From positions 1 through 10,338 of the forward strand of contig JAITDV010000657.1 in NCBI GenBank assembly GCA_031282385.1: a stretch of DNA of 10,338 nucleotides, in the 5' to 3' direction. This document shows positions 1 through 6,945 of this stretch, piece by piece. The position numbers and the translations under genes are program-made. A model generated the notes under the pieces. That model was not told where the DNA came from, made no database searches, and was given only the letters and a program-made list of their open reading frames with translations. Numbering within the stretch: the stretch's first letter is position 1; each line of letters opens with the position of its first letter. Source of the stretch: Planctomycetaceae bacterium (GTDB lineage Bacteria; Planctomycetota; Planctomycetia; Pirellulales; Thermoguttaceae).

Positions 1-101
1 TCCTTCGGAGGGGTTAGGGGTGGTCTCGGAGGAGTTAAAGGCGGTTTTTTGTTGTAGTTTTTTTGTTGCGTTGATGTATTTTTAGGTTAGAGAACAGGTC
101 T
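1..101. repeat. Left arm of a 101-bp inverted repeat
   Basis: This segment matches the reverse complement of 10081-10181 over 101 bases without gaps, with differences only at positions 12, 50, 58 and 95 (97/101 identical). It starts with a CTCCTTCGGAGG-type palindromic unit and ends in an AT-rich stretch. The window edge cuts it, so it may extend further left. The two arms face each other and enclose every gene of the window. It could be an interspersed intergenic repeat present in many copies, or the ends of a larger unit; the window alone cannot decide. Confidence 0.9.
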
Positions 102-351
102 ATTAAATTTTGTTCACCGCCGTCTGCTTGCTATGATATTGTAAGTTTCCGATTTTTTGTTATTATGTGCCGATCACGGGTTGCGGATTATATCAATTTC
201 TACGCCGTAAACAATACCGCACCATAATGAATACTTCGCCCAAGCCTACCGTAACATGCCGTTATACATTGCCGATTATTCATATATCGTATCAATTCAA
301 TTTGAATTGTTCACACATTAAATTTCTCAAATTTCTTAATCGTTATTTCAC
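102..351. other. Non-coding region upstream of the LUD-domain gene
   Basis: No convincing gene is seen here. It holds a partial copy of the intergenic motif near 105-117, a TATGAT hexamer at 132-137 without a good -35 partner, and, just upstream of the LUD-domain gene, a perfect 8-bp inverted repeat (293-300 and 302-309, one base between) overlapping a copy of the 19-bp interspersed motif (301-319). The inverted repeat could be an operator. No Shine-Dalgarno sequence precedes the ATG at 352. Confidence 0.5.
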
Positions 352-1083
352 ATGACTGTTGCTAAAGATTTTTTAGACAATATCCGCAAGTCAATATTTG
401 CGGGAAACAATAACATTCAACGCCTTGAGTTACCGCCAATACCTAAAGTTTGGCAAGATGATAATAACCCAAGTACAAACTTGTCCGAAGATGAGTTGCT
501 TGGACAATTTCGTTTGAATTTGGAGAAGCTGAACGGCGAATCTTTTTTGTGCAATGATTTCGGCGATTTGGTTTGGCAAATCGCAAAAATTTTTCAAGAG
601 AAAAAAATTGACGAAATCAAAATAATGGTCTCATCCAATTTACTAGTTCGTCAAGTCGCGGATCAATTACAAGCTGTAATTGATGGTTTAGTTGAATCTG
701 GCGGTGGAAAGCTGCGATTAACGTTTTACTGTGAGCCGCAAGAAGGTGAATTGAATCTTTCTGAGCTTGCAACTTGTGATTTTGGACTCGTTGCGGCGGA
801 GTCGTTGTTGGCGGACACGGGCAGCGGAATTTTTAATGCTGGATCAAGGTTCGAGCGATTAACAGTTTATTTACCGCCTGTTTCAATAGTAGTTGCCGGT
901 CGTAGTAAGTTGGCAAAAAATTTACCGACAGCTTGGCAAAATTTGAGCAACGAAATCAAAGACCAAAAAACTGGTGAATTTGTTATTGTTACAGGACCAA
1001 GCCGAACGGCTGATATTGAAAAAATATTGATTCTGGGAGTTCATGGACCAAAAAGTGTTCTGTTTATGATTTATCCTGACTAA
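352..1083 (+). CDS. lutC: LUD-domain protein, LutC/YkgG-like lactate utilization protein C
   Basis: This 243-residue protein has the length and C-terminal motifs of the LutC/YkgG branch of the LUD family. Visible signatures are ADTGSG at residues 154-159, an R..RLTVYLPP segment near 167-175, GPSRTADIE at 215-223 and GVHGP at 229-233. In characterised systems LutC works in the cytoplasm with the iron-sulfur proteins LutA and LutB to oxidise L-lactate to pyruvate; LutC itself has no cluster motif, and none is seen here. LutA and LutB do not follow downstream, and the 351 bases upstream are non-coding, so here the gene stands alone or its partners lie elsewhere. The ATG at 352 is the first start in the frame and gives the expected N-terminus, although it lacks a Shine-Dalgarno sequence. 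The family call is firm; lactate as substrate is inferred. Confidence 0.88.
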   Translation: MTVAKDFLDNIRKSIFAGNNNIQRLELPPIPKVWQDDNNPSTNLSEDELLGQFRLNLEKLNGESFLCNDFGDLVWQIAKIFQEKKIDEIKIMVSSNLLVRQVADQLQAVIDGLVESGGGKLRLTFYCEPQEGELNLSELATCDFGLVAAESLLADTGSGIFNAGSRFERLTVYLPPVSIVVAGRSKLAKNLPTAWQNLSNEIKDQKTGEFVIVTGPSRTADIEKILILGVHGPKSVLFMIYPD

Positions 1084-1129
1084 TAATGAGTTTAAAGCAG
1101 TTACATCTACAATATTACAACAATAATAA

Positions 1130-1336
1130 TCTGCAGCGAAAAAAGATGATAACGAAAAAGTACAACAGCAAACAAAAATCCGTAAAAAGAAAACTATTGC
1201 CATGAGTTATTGCAATAGCATTTCCTTGCCGGAAGATTCGGTATTGTGTGAATTTATTTTGCGCTTTAAGATGTTGGAGTGTGGGGTTGGATGTCAAAAA
1301 TTGTGCTTTTGTATTTGTGTTGAATTTTTCAATTAA
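1130..1336 (+). pseudogene. Decayed fragment of an Rpn-family nuclease gene
   Basis: This open stretch has no start of its own (stop codons directly precede it) and reads in one frame to a TAA at 1334-1336. Its middle resembles the intact Rpn-family protein encoded just downstream: SLPEDSVLCEFILRFKML here against SLPRTSVLWKLIAKFKML there, preceded in both by an Ile-Ala-Met step and, further upstream, by a KDDN-rich hydrophilic stretch. The similarity is also visible at DNA level (about two thirds of the bases match over 1218-1278 against 1873-1933). Around a dozen residues are missing between the Ile-Ala-Met and SLP parts, and similarity stops after FKML. I read it as the remnant of a paralogue or of a partial duplication. 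The exact borders are uncertain. Confidence 0.6.
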
Positions 1337-1356
1337 ATTTTTGGGGAAACTTGCTA

Positions 1357-2538
1357 ATGACTAGTTTTTATCAATATATTAAGTTATTGTTTGCCAGGTT
1401 GCCACGATTTTATCGGCATGATTTATTTTGCAAAGATGTTTTTCTCACTCTGCTTATGGCAAAGTTGGTTTTGGCAAGTATATTAGACGAGGAGTTGCAA
1501 GCAGAACTCAATTTGGCAAAAATACAAATTGCTAATGATAAATTTATCACAAAACGTTTACATGCAATTTACCCTGATGTTATTTACCAGATACCGTTGA
1601 AAAATAGTACAAAAGGTGAATGCGTTTATCTTGTAATTGATTTCAAATCTGATAATAAACGTAATACTATTATTCAATTATTCCGATACATTTACCACCT
1701 CACAATGAGACTCCTAGAAATTGAAAAAGACGACAACGACAACAATAATAAAGAAGTACAAATAAAAAACGATAACGATAACGATAACGATAAATCATTT
1801 CCTTGTATTATCGCAATGGTATTCCATTGCGGCAAATGCAAATTCACTGCTCCTCAAGAACTTTCAGACCTTGCTTCATTGCCGAGGACTTCGGTGTTGT
1901 GGAAATTGATTGCAAAATTTAAGATGCTGGTATATGATTTGAATACATTGACAGAAAGTGAAATGCCTAAAATATCAATAGTGCATTTATTTTTCCGTAT
2001 TTTGACTATTGCGTACAGTAAGAATGTGAATGAGGAAGCATTTGCATTGTTTGAAAAGTTTAAGGATGAGTTTTACAAAAGAAAGATTTTTTTAACGCTT
2101 TGGGATTTGGGCTTGTACTATTTACTTACAAGCTCAAAATATTTTGAACCTGCAACGTATGAAAAATTGATCGATTTAACCAAAGAATTAGGAGTAGAAA
2201 TTATGTCAAAAACTATGACAATACCTTTTTACCAAAAAGCCATAAAAGAAGGAATCACAATTGGTAGAGAAGAAGGGATTACGATTGGCAGAACTGAAGG
2301 CAGGACTGAAGGCAGAACTGAAGGCAGGATTGAAGGTAGGACTGAAGGTAGAATTGAAGGGATTACGATTGGTCTTGCTAAGTCGGTGATTCGGCGGTTG
2401 ACGAGACGTTTTTCGGAGCCTTCGGAGGAATTGAAAGATAAGATCATGAATGTCAAAGATGAAAATCAACTTTATGAACTTTTAGATTTCGCTTGTAGTT
2501 GTGTATCAATTGGTGAATTTGAAACGGCGTTTAATTAA
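1357..2538 (+). CDS. Rpn-family PD-(D/E)XK nuclease / transposase-like protein
   Basis: This 393-residue protein fits the Rpn family (recombination-promoting nuclease, also annotated as PD-(D/E)XK nuclease family transposase). The N-terminal HDLFCKDVF segment (residues 22-30) resembles the family start, and the putative nuclease core shows Asp74 (YPDVIY), Asp95-x-Lys97 (VIDFKS) and Arg110-Tyr111. A hydrophilic Asp/Asn-rich insert follows near 122-146. The C-terminal part carries Gly-Arg-Thr/Ile-Glu repeats (about 311-334) flanked by GITIG units, a tail often seen in this family, then a helical end. Characterised Rpn proteins cut DNA and promote RecA-independent recombination in Escherichia coli. 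The ATG at 1357 lies 10 bases after a GGGG run (1343-1346); a TTG at 1351 in the same frame would sit too close to it. A damaged relative lies immediately upstream. Confidence 0.8.
   Translation: MTSFYQYIKLLFARLPRFYRHDLFCKDVFLTLLMAKLVLASILDEELQAELNLAKIQIANDKFITKRLHAIYPDVIYQIPLKNSTKGECVYLVIDFKSDNKRNTIIQLFRYIYHLTMRLLEIEKDDNDNNNKEVQIKNDNDNDNDKSFPCIIAMVFHCGKCKFTAPQELSDLASLPRTSVLWKLIAKFKMLVYDLNTLTESEMPKISIVHLFFRILTIAYSKNVNEEAFALFEKFKDEFYKRKIFLTLWDLGLYYLLTSSKYFEPATYEKLIDLTKELGVEIMSKTMTIPFYQKAIKEGITIGREEGITIGRTEGRTEGRTEGRIEGRTEGRIEGITIGLAKSVIRRLTRRFSEPSEELKDKIMNVKDENQLYELLDFACSCVSIGEFETAFN
1768..1791 (+). repeat. Hexanucleotide tandem repeat AACGAT x4 inside the Rpn-family gene
   Basis: Four perfect AACGAT units encode alternating Asn-Asp in the hydrophilic insert of the Rpn-family protein. 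Because the unit is six bases, copy-number change would alter protein length without breaking the frame. Confidence 0.85.
2287..2358 (+). repeat. 12-bp tandem repeat x6 coding for Gly-Arg-(Thr/Ile)-Glu
   Basis: Six consecutive 12-base units of the form GGYAGRAYTGAA encode GRTE or GRIE (residues 311-334 of the Rpn-family protein). The units differ only at synonymous or Thr/Ile positions. They are flanked on both sides by GITIG-coding units that look like longer versions of the same repeat. The multiple-of-three unit keeps the frame whatever the copy number. Confidence 0.95.
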
Positions 2539-2674
2539 TGAAGGTCATAATGTCATGTTGAAGTGAATATACTTGTTACTAATGTGAATTTGATAAATAA
2601 GGGTTGTTACTTTATATTGTGTTTTTTATGTTGTTTTTATTGTTTGTGGATTGCGGGTATCCCGCGGCTGAATA

Positions 2675-2836
2675 GGTACAAAAAACGTAGAGACATAATT
2701 TAAACAATTCACACTTTAAATTTCCCTTACTATATCGCCTGTTTGCCCACCGTAAAGCAGGCTTTTACGGTTTTGAGTCTCGCAATTTAATAGTATAAAT
2801 AGGTTATTTTATGTTTCTACGTTGTTTTTTTGGTAC
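2675..2836. repeat. Putative small inverted-repeat element
   Basis: The two ends are imperfect inverted repeats: 2675-2698 begins GGTAC, then As, then CGTAGAGACATAA; the reverse complement of 2809-2836 begins GGTAC, then As, then CGTAGAAACATAA. The 13-base core matches at 12 positions and the GGTAC ends are identical, with an A-rich spacer of unequal length between. The roughly 160-bp unit has no coding capacity and could be a MITE-like element or simply a large hairpin. No clear target duplication is seen. Confidence 0.4.
2749..2774 (+). terminator. Possible rho-independent terminator
   Basis: ACCGTAAA (2749-2756) pairs with TTTACGGT (2764-2771) around a short loop and runs into four Ts. 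It lies about 210 bases after the Rpn-family stop. A second, mutually exclusive stem can form between GCCTG (2737-2741) and CAGGC (2758-2762), so the structure could also be part of the surrounding inverted-repeat element. Confidence 0.35.
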
Positions 2837-2880
2837 CGTTTTTTTTCTACATTGTCAGTTGTTTTTTACGCAACTTACAA

Positions 2881-5800
2881 TTAATTCGGAAGCAATACTG
2901 CATTGATTACTGAATTTAGTGTTTTCTCAATTTGTGCTTTTGTATTTTCGAGGTGTAATCTTGAACCGACATCAAGTTTGGCATTGCTCTTTAATACTTC
3001 GTCAATTTTCTTTGACAATACAATCAACTGATTTTTTGTTATCGGTTGTGCATTGGTAGGAGTCGTAACACTGTCTGATAATATTTGTTCATAAAGAGTG
3101 TATAACGACAGTAAGAAAACATACGTATTTTGTAAATCGCGTTGTTGAATATCAATTGCTGGTTTTTTGTTGCTGAAATTGCTGCCTTTGCCTATCGAAT
3201 CCAACTCATTGAAAATCGTTTTTGATAACAAATCAAAAAGCTCCTCAACCGTAAACACATCATCGTTATTGCCAAGTCTGAATTGTGCATCATACATACG
3301 CGCCAGCGTGTACGGACTAACTAACATAGACAAAATTTCAAGCCTTACATCAAGGAAAAGTTCACGTATGTCAAAACTTGCTGCTCTTGTCATTCGACCA
3401 TCATTTAACCAAATTTCCTCGCCGAATTTATTGTATAAATCCGCTGGAATCGAAAAACTTCCTGGAGCCAAAACCGTCTTACACAAGAAATCTACCGACT
3501 CTCTTTGTGTTTTTGCGTCAACAACTTGCACCGGTAACCGCCCGCCCGGGTCTCCGCGGCGATCCCGATTACGATATTGCCCGCCAACATTTCTTGCCAA
3601 ATAATAATCCGCCATAATACGGCGCGATAATATTGTAAAGAAGAATCCGCTTACATCTTTGTAACTTTCACCTTCTTTTACCGCACGATTCACTACTTGC
3701 GGCAAAAGTTGATTATACAACTCCGTAGCCGAACGCGCAAAATCAAGCGGACGACTTCCAAGATCACGGCGAATCGTAAGCGGATCATCATAGAACATCG
3801 CATCTTCATCTGGAGCATAATGTTTGCCCTTTTCCGCTTGGCGTGACGCTATCGCTTGCAACTCCTTAACCTCGCCGTCAGTCCCGCCCGACAAATTCTT
3901 GTAACCATACTCAATCGCAAGATAATCATAAGGTCCAAGCGTCGTCATAAAATAATCACCTTGCGGCTTGCCCTTCGGTGAAATATTTACCGGCAAATAA
4001 TCCATCACCGAACCCGCAATTCCATACTCTTTTGAACGTTTCGGATCGTTGATCTCGTCAAGCGTAAGCCAACTGCTCGCCTTAAAATTATGACGCAACC
4101 CCAACGTATGCCCAACCTCATGCATCACAACATCCTTCAACCCCTCAAGAACAAAACGCTCAAACGCCTCATCCAACTTCTTCTGAAGTTCAACACGATC
4201 CGGTTTCTTGACATCATTTTTTTTACCGTCAGTTTTATCTGCGTTCTTTGTATCAGTTTTTGTGTCTTTTTTCGGTTCGTCTTTTTTCGGTTCATTTTTC
4301 TTTGGTTCGTCTTTATCTTTTTTTGACTCGCTTGGGGCGGGCTTATCTTTATTTTCGTTGTCTTTTTTGGGTTCGTCTTTTTTCTGCTTATCTTTCTTTT
4401 TTTCTTCTTTGCCGTCGTTGTCATTATTTTCTGTAACGAAATTGTTATCCTCGGCAACTCTCGTACTCAATTCATTATCGCCGTCAATATGATTGCTTTC
4501 ATCTGTTAAGTTGTTATCTTCGTCTGATAACACAAATAACAATGACGCAATAGCAAATTCACTTGCTCTTTCGTTTGAGTATGAACATGAACCGCATCCG
4601 TTTTTAAGTTCGGGCAAAGTTGTTTTTTCCAGATCAACTTTACCAATGTCATTAATTACAGAATTGTGATTGTGATTGTGATTGTGATTGTGTTCATGTT
4701 CGTACGGAAATGGAGCGGTATTGTTTGAATTTTTATCAGCTTTTAGTTTGCCGTTTCTTTTTAGTAGAACATTTTTCAATTCATTTGCTGAAATCTTTTT
4801 TGGGCTCGTTGGAATTACATCGGCAATAGTTTTATTAAAAGTTGACCGCCACGAATCAACAAATCCGGCGTCAAAAATTATGTCTGCATCAAGAATTTCA
4901 CCGGTAAGCGGATTAACATGACTCGGTCCCATTGCAAAATGAGCATCCGACGTAATCCAACGGAAAGTATTGTAATTGATGTCTTCTGCGTCCCAGGTAT
5001 CATTGTCAGCTTGTTGTCTTACTTCAATTGCGTTGACGAAACCGATTTTCTCAAATGCTTTATTCCACTCCAAAATTCCCTCGCGTACAGCCTTTCTGTA
5101 ACGGAACGGTACGGTTTTTGAAATCCAGAAAATAATCGGTTTTTTCGGCGGCGAAAGTTCCGCACTCGGATCGGCTTTCTGCAAATTCCAACGATTTATG
5201 TAACGTACATAATGGTTATCATTGGGATTTTTTGAATAATTTTTATGCGAAGTCGTGAAGTACCCGATTCGGTTGTCTGCAAGCCGCGGCAAATAACCTG
5301 ACGCCGGTAACTTACTTACCGAATAATGAATTGTTACAGTTGTACCATCGCTGTCCGATGAACCGGCGCTACGAAACAATCTGCTATAAAAACCGCCGCC
5401 GCTGTAAGTTGCAACAACCCGAAATTCAATATTATTCTGAAATCCCTTTATATTGCCCCAATAAGACTTGTCCCTAGCAAACGAACCAAGATACATTCCT
5501 ACCGCTGGTAAATCAGACATAAAAATTGATCCGAAATCAATAACATCGCCGCCGTTGTCTCCGGTTGCAATAATCGGCAAACTGTAAATCGTGTTGTCCG
5601 AATAGGCGACATCAACTGCTAACTCTTCAGGTGTACCCGGATTGGCTTTGAATTTTATGTTACGGCGGACAATATGAATTTTGTCGCCGACTTTGCGAAA
5701 TTGCCATAGTTTATCGTCGCCCGGACCGCCAAGAGTATAACCACCAATCACTGATGCTCCCGAACCTTTAGCTACCGCCATTGCTATCAAATAATCCGTG

Positions 5801-6081
5801 TTAAGATTCGAACCTTTGATTTCCGCAAGTAAACGCTCCTTCTTGCGATAAAGCGTAATCAAACCATCAATCTTTTCCGCATCAGGAAGTACTTCTTTGA
5901 TCGGTTTTGGTTTGTCATCTTTTTTGGCGGCAGTTGCTGCTGTTAATGCTTGTTGTATAGTAGTTGCAGCAGGCGACGGCGTTACCACAACAACTTCGTT
6001 ATTTTGCGAGAACGAAACGCCTCCAAGCCCAATAAATATTACCAACCCAAAGATGGCGGTAAACGAAAATTTTTTTAACAT
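2881..6081 (-). CDS. Secreted zinc-dependent metalloprotease (DUF5118/DUF5117/DUF4953 type)
   Basis: This 1066-residue protein starts with a signal peptide (Lys-Lys, then a hydrophobic core to about residue 24, ending SFSQ), so it is exported. An N-terminal GLITLYRKKERLLAEI segment and the following beta-rich region match the DUF5118/DUF5117 modules. Next comes a region with FWISKTVPFRYRKAVREGI, a WNKAFEKIGF segment, and GPSHVNPLTGEILDADI. The catalytic metzincin motif is HEVGHTLGLRH (His654, Glu655, His658, His664), with a Met-turn SVMDY around Met693. Two unusual low-complexity segments precede the active site: alternating His-Asn (464-473) and a long Lys/Asp/Glu/Pro stretch (about 558-628). 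The ATG at 6081 has GGAG six bases upstream; a TTG four codons earlier overlaps that site. Substrate unknown; protein degradation outside the cytoplasm is inferred. It is divergent from the pseudopilin-like genes. Confidence 0.92.
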   Translation of the reverse strand: MLKKFSFTAIFGLVIFIGLGGVSFSQNNEVVVVTPSPAATTIQQALTAATAAKKDDKPKPIKEVLPDAEKIDGLITLYRKKERLLAEIKGSNLNTDYLIAMAVAKGSGASVIGGYTLGGPGDDKLWQFRKVGDKIHIVRRNIKFKANPGTPEELAVDVAYSDNTIYSLPIIATGDNGGDVIDFGSIFMSDLPAVGMYLGSFARDKSYWGNIKGFQNNIEFRVVATYSGGGFYSRLFRSAGSSDSDGTTVTIHYSVSKLPASGYLPRLADNRIGYFTTSHKNYSKNPNDNHYVRYINRWNLQKADPSAELSPPKKPIIFWISKTVPFRYRKAVREGILEWNKAFEKIGFVNAIEVRQQADNDTWDAEDINYNTFRWITSDAHFAMGPSHVNPLTGEILDADIIFDAGFVDSWRSTFNKTIADVIPTSPKKISANELKNVLLKRNGKLKADKNSNNTAPFPYEHEHNHNHNHNHNSVINDIGKVDLEKTTLPELKNGCGSCSYSNERASEFAIASLLFVLSDEDNNLTDESNHIDGDNELSTRVAEDNNFVTENNDNDGKEEKKKDKQKKDEPKKDNENKDKPAPSESKKDKDEPKKNEPKKDEPKKDTKTDTKNADKTDGKKNDVKKPDRVELQKKLDEAFERFVLEGLKDVVMHEVGHTLGLRHNFKASSWLTLDEINDPKRSKEYGIAGSVMDYLPVNISPKGKPQGDYFMTTLGPYDYLAIEYGYKNLSGGTDGEVKELQAIASRQAEKGKHYAPDEDAMFYDDPLTIRRDLGSRPLDFARSATELYNQLLPQVVNRAVKEGESYKDVSGFFFTILSRRIMADYYLARNVGGQYRNRDRRGDPGGRLPVQVVDAKTQRESVDFLCKTVLAPGSFSIPADLYNKFGEEIWLNDGRMTRAASFDIRELFLDVRLEILSMLVSPYTLARMYDAQFRLGNNDDVFTVEELFDLLSKTIFNELDSIGKGSNFSNKKPAIDIQQRDLQNTYVFLLSLYTLYEQILSDSVTTPTNAQPITKNQLIVLSKKIDEVLKSNAKLDVGSRLHLENTKAQIEKTLNSVINAVLLPN
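4663..4692 (-). repeat. Hexanucleotide tandem repeat x5 coding for His-Asn
   Basis: Five perfect ATTGTG units on the plus strand (CACAAT on the coding strand) encode (His-Asn)5, residues 464-473 of the metalloprotease, following a His-Glu-His start. The unit is a multiple of three, so slippage would change only the length of the His-rich stretch. Confidence 0.95.
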
Positions 6082-6087
6082 AATTTT

Positions 6088-6091
6088 CTCC
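6088..6091 (-). promoter_or_regulatory. Ribosome binding site of the metalloprotease gene
   Basis: GGAG on the minus strand, six bases before the ATG at 6081. It argues for that ATG over the in-frame TTG at 6093, which would lie upstream of the site. Confidence 0.75.
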
Positions 6092-6234
6092 AAAAAGTTA
6101 AAGTGTTCTGAACATTGACAATCAGTAGGATGTTAAACAAATGTTCCCTACAAATTCGGTAAATCAAAACGCAAATACCGATTGCGAATAATTAAAAATA
6201 CACAAGTTACCAAAAATAATAGGCGAATAGTTTA

Positions 6235-6263
6235 AATACATCACTACAATACATATATGTCAA
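6235..6263 (-). promoter_or_regulatory. Possible sigma70-type promoter for the metalloprotease gene
   Basis: On the minus strand a perfect TTGACA (6263-6258) is followed after 17 bases by TGTATT (6240-6235), four of six matches to TATAAT. It would give a 5' leader of roughly 145 bases. The -35 is convincing, the -10 only fair, and AT-rich DNA yields such matches by chance. Confidence 0.4.
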
Positions 6264-6482
6264 TTCATTCTGTTATAAATTTAAGCGATCACTACACAAC
6301 CTTTATTCACCGTTTTTTTAGATAACGAACTTGATTCAGACAAATTCACATCGGTTACATAATAAACGCTATTCAACGACTCGAAGTAATATAGCATATT
6401 TCAGAGAAAATGAACAGTATGGTCAAAAAATTCTTTTTTTAACGAATAAATAAAATAAATAATGTATAAGTAATTGATCTGG

Positions 6483-6647
6483 TTAAGGGAACTTCTAAAA
6501 ACTCATTTTGTCCACGAATTTTCACGAAAGATTACGAATTAAATAATTTGTTCAAATTCGTGGATAAAATAAATTTATTGTCTAAATTTGTCTATCCTGA
6601 AAATTTCGATAATTCCGTCAAAAATAGATTTTTAGAAGTTGCCTTAA
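6483..6647. mobile_element. MITE-like element with 19-bp terminal inverted repeats
   Basis: The ends 6483-6501 and 6629-6647 are inverted repeats with 18 of 19 bases matching (TTAAGGGAACTTCTAAAAA against TTAAGGCAACTTCTAAAAA), with weaker similarity continuing about 12 bases inward. Each end carries TTAA, which could be a 4-bp target duplication. Inside lies a further perfect 11-bp inverted repeat (TCCACGAATTT at 6511-6521, its complement at 6554-6564). The 165-bp unit has no coding capacity, so it would depend on a transposase elsewhere. It sits between the divergent metalloprotease and pseudopilin-like genes. Short length, terminal repeats and internal fold support the call; the source IS family is unknown. 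Confidence 0.65.
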
Positions 6648-6723
6648 TAAATTAAACATATTCTTAAAATCCAATTTTTTGTTCTTTTTTGCATATTGTC
6701 AGAAAAAAGGGCAAATAATACAC

Positions 6724-6752
6724 TTGACAAACGTTTCAAACACAATTAAAAT
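6724..6752 (+). promoter_or_regulatory. Sigma70-type promoter of the pseudopilin-like genes
   Basis: TTGACA (6724-6729, consensus) is followed after exactly 17 bases by TAAAAT (6747-6752, five of six). Transcription would start near 6759, giving a leader of about 185 bases before the ATG at 6946. This is the best housekeeping-type promoter in the window. Confidence 0.7.
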
Positions 6753-6826
6753 CCCCTTTCAGTGATTACTAATCAATGTTGTACCGTTTTTTGTGGACGG
6801 GCGTTGATTGGTTCGGAAGAATTTTT

Positions 6827-6895
6827 ATGCTGCATGACAATTTGAACTATACCAATTTGAACCGCACCGATTCGGTAATTATGGTTTATGGTTGA
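6827..6895 (+). CDS. Possible 22-residue leader peptide
   Basis: An ATG at 6827 follows GGAAGA (6815-6820) at a six-base distance and opens a 22-codon frame ending in TGA, wholly inside the predicted leader of the first pseudopilin-like gene. The peptide is polar and rich in Asn and Tyr (NLNYTNLNRT in the middle), with no run of one amino acid that would suggest classical attenuation. It ends 50 bases before the main ATG. It may equally be a chance frame. Confidence 0.2.
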   Translation: MLHDNLNYTNLNRTDSVIMVYG

Positions 6896-6931
6896 AAGAG
6901 TCTTGTTGGCGTAAAATTAAACAATTTTTCA

Positions 6932-6937
6932 AAGGAG
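6932..6937 (+). promoter_or_regulatory. Strong ribosome binding site upstream of the poly-G tract
   Basis: AAGGAG, eight bases before the ATG at 6946. It is the best Shine-Dalgarno sequence in the window and points to that ATG as the real start of the pseudopilin-like gene, although that frame ends just after the poly-G tract as sequenced. Confidence 0.85.
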
Positions 6938-6945
6938 AATGGTTT

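Larger units (their letters stand above)
2539..2880. other. Non-coding region between convergent genes
   Basis: No gene is seen between the Rpn-family stop and the metalloprotease stop. It holds a small GCGGG/CCCGC hairpin (2653-2665), a putative inverted-repeat element (2675-2836) with a copy of the 19-bp interspersed motif (2699-2717), and a hairpin followed by Ts (2749-2774). No strong terminator is apparent for the metalloprotease gene on the minus strand; the nearest candidate is a weak 5-bp AGTTG/CAACT stem around 2858-2876. Confidence 0.6.
6082..6482. other. Upstream region of the metalloprotease gene
   Basis: AT-rich and non-coding on both strands. Apart from the ribosome binding site and a possible minus-strand promoter (6235-6263), I see nothing recognisable. 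Between about 6300 and 6480 there are only AT-rich stretches with scattered stop codons in all frames. Confidence 0.5.
6648..6945 (+). other. Promoter and leader region of the pseudopilin-like genes
   Basis: Non-coding except for a possible short leader ORF. It holds the promoter (6724-6752), a direct repeat of CAATTTGAAC (6838-6847 and 6853-6862), an ACCGATTCGGT palindrome (6866-6876) and a strong ribosome binding site (6932-6937). The leader of about 185 bases is long enough for regulation at the RNA level, but no known riboswitch pattern is recognised. Confidence 0.5.

Noticed and set aside
167..355. Open frame of 62 codons before the LUD-domain gene
   Set aside because: No ribosome binding site, no recognisable domain, overlap with the intergenic motif and the start of the real gene.
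2405..2430. CCTTCGGAGG inside the Rpn-family gene as a further copy of the palindromic repeat
   Set aside because: It is short, lies in a well-formed coding stretch (SEPSEELK) and lacks the flanking sequence of the intergenic copies.
4090..4492. Several overlapping open frames on both strands within the metalloprotease gene
   Set aside because: They are other-frame readings of the Lys-rich low-complexity segment; the metalloprotease frame is continuous and carries clear family motifs.
6153..6162. TTACCGAATT-like strings upstream of the metalloprotease, pseudopilin-like (6870-6879) and lipoprotein (9461-9470) genes as a shared operator
   Set aside because: An eight-base core is expected to recur by chance in 10 kb, distances and strands are inconsistent, and another copy lies in the decayed Rpn fragment.
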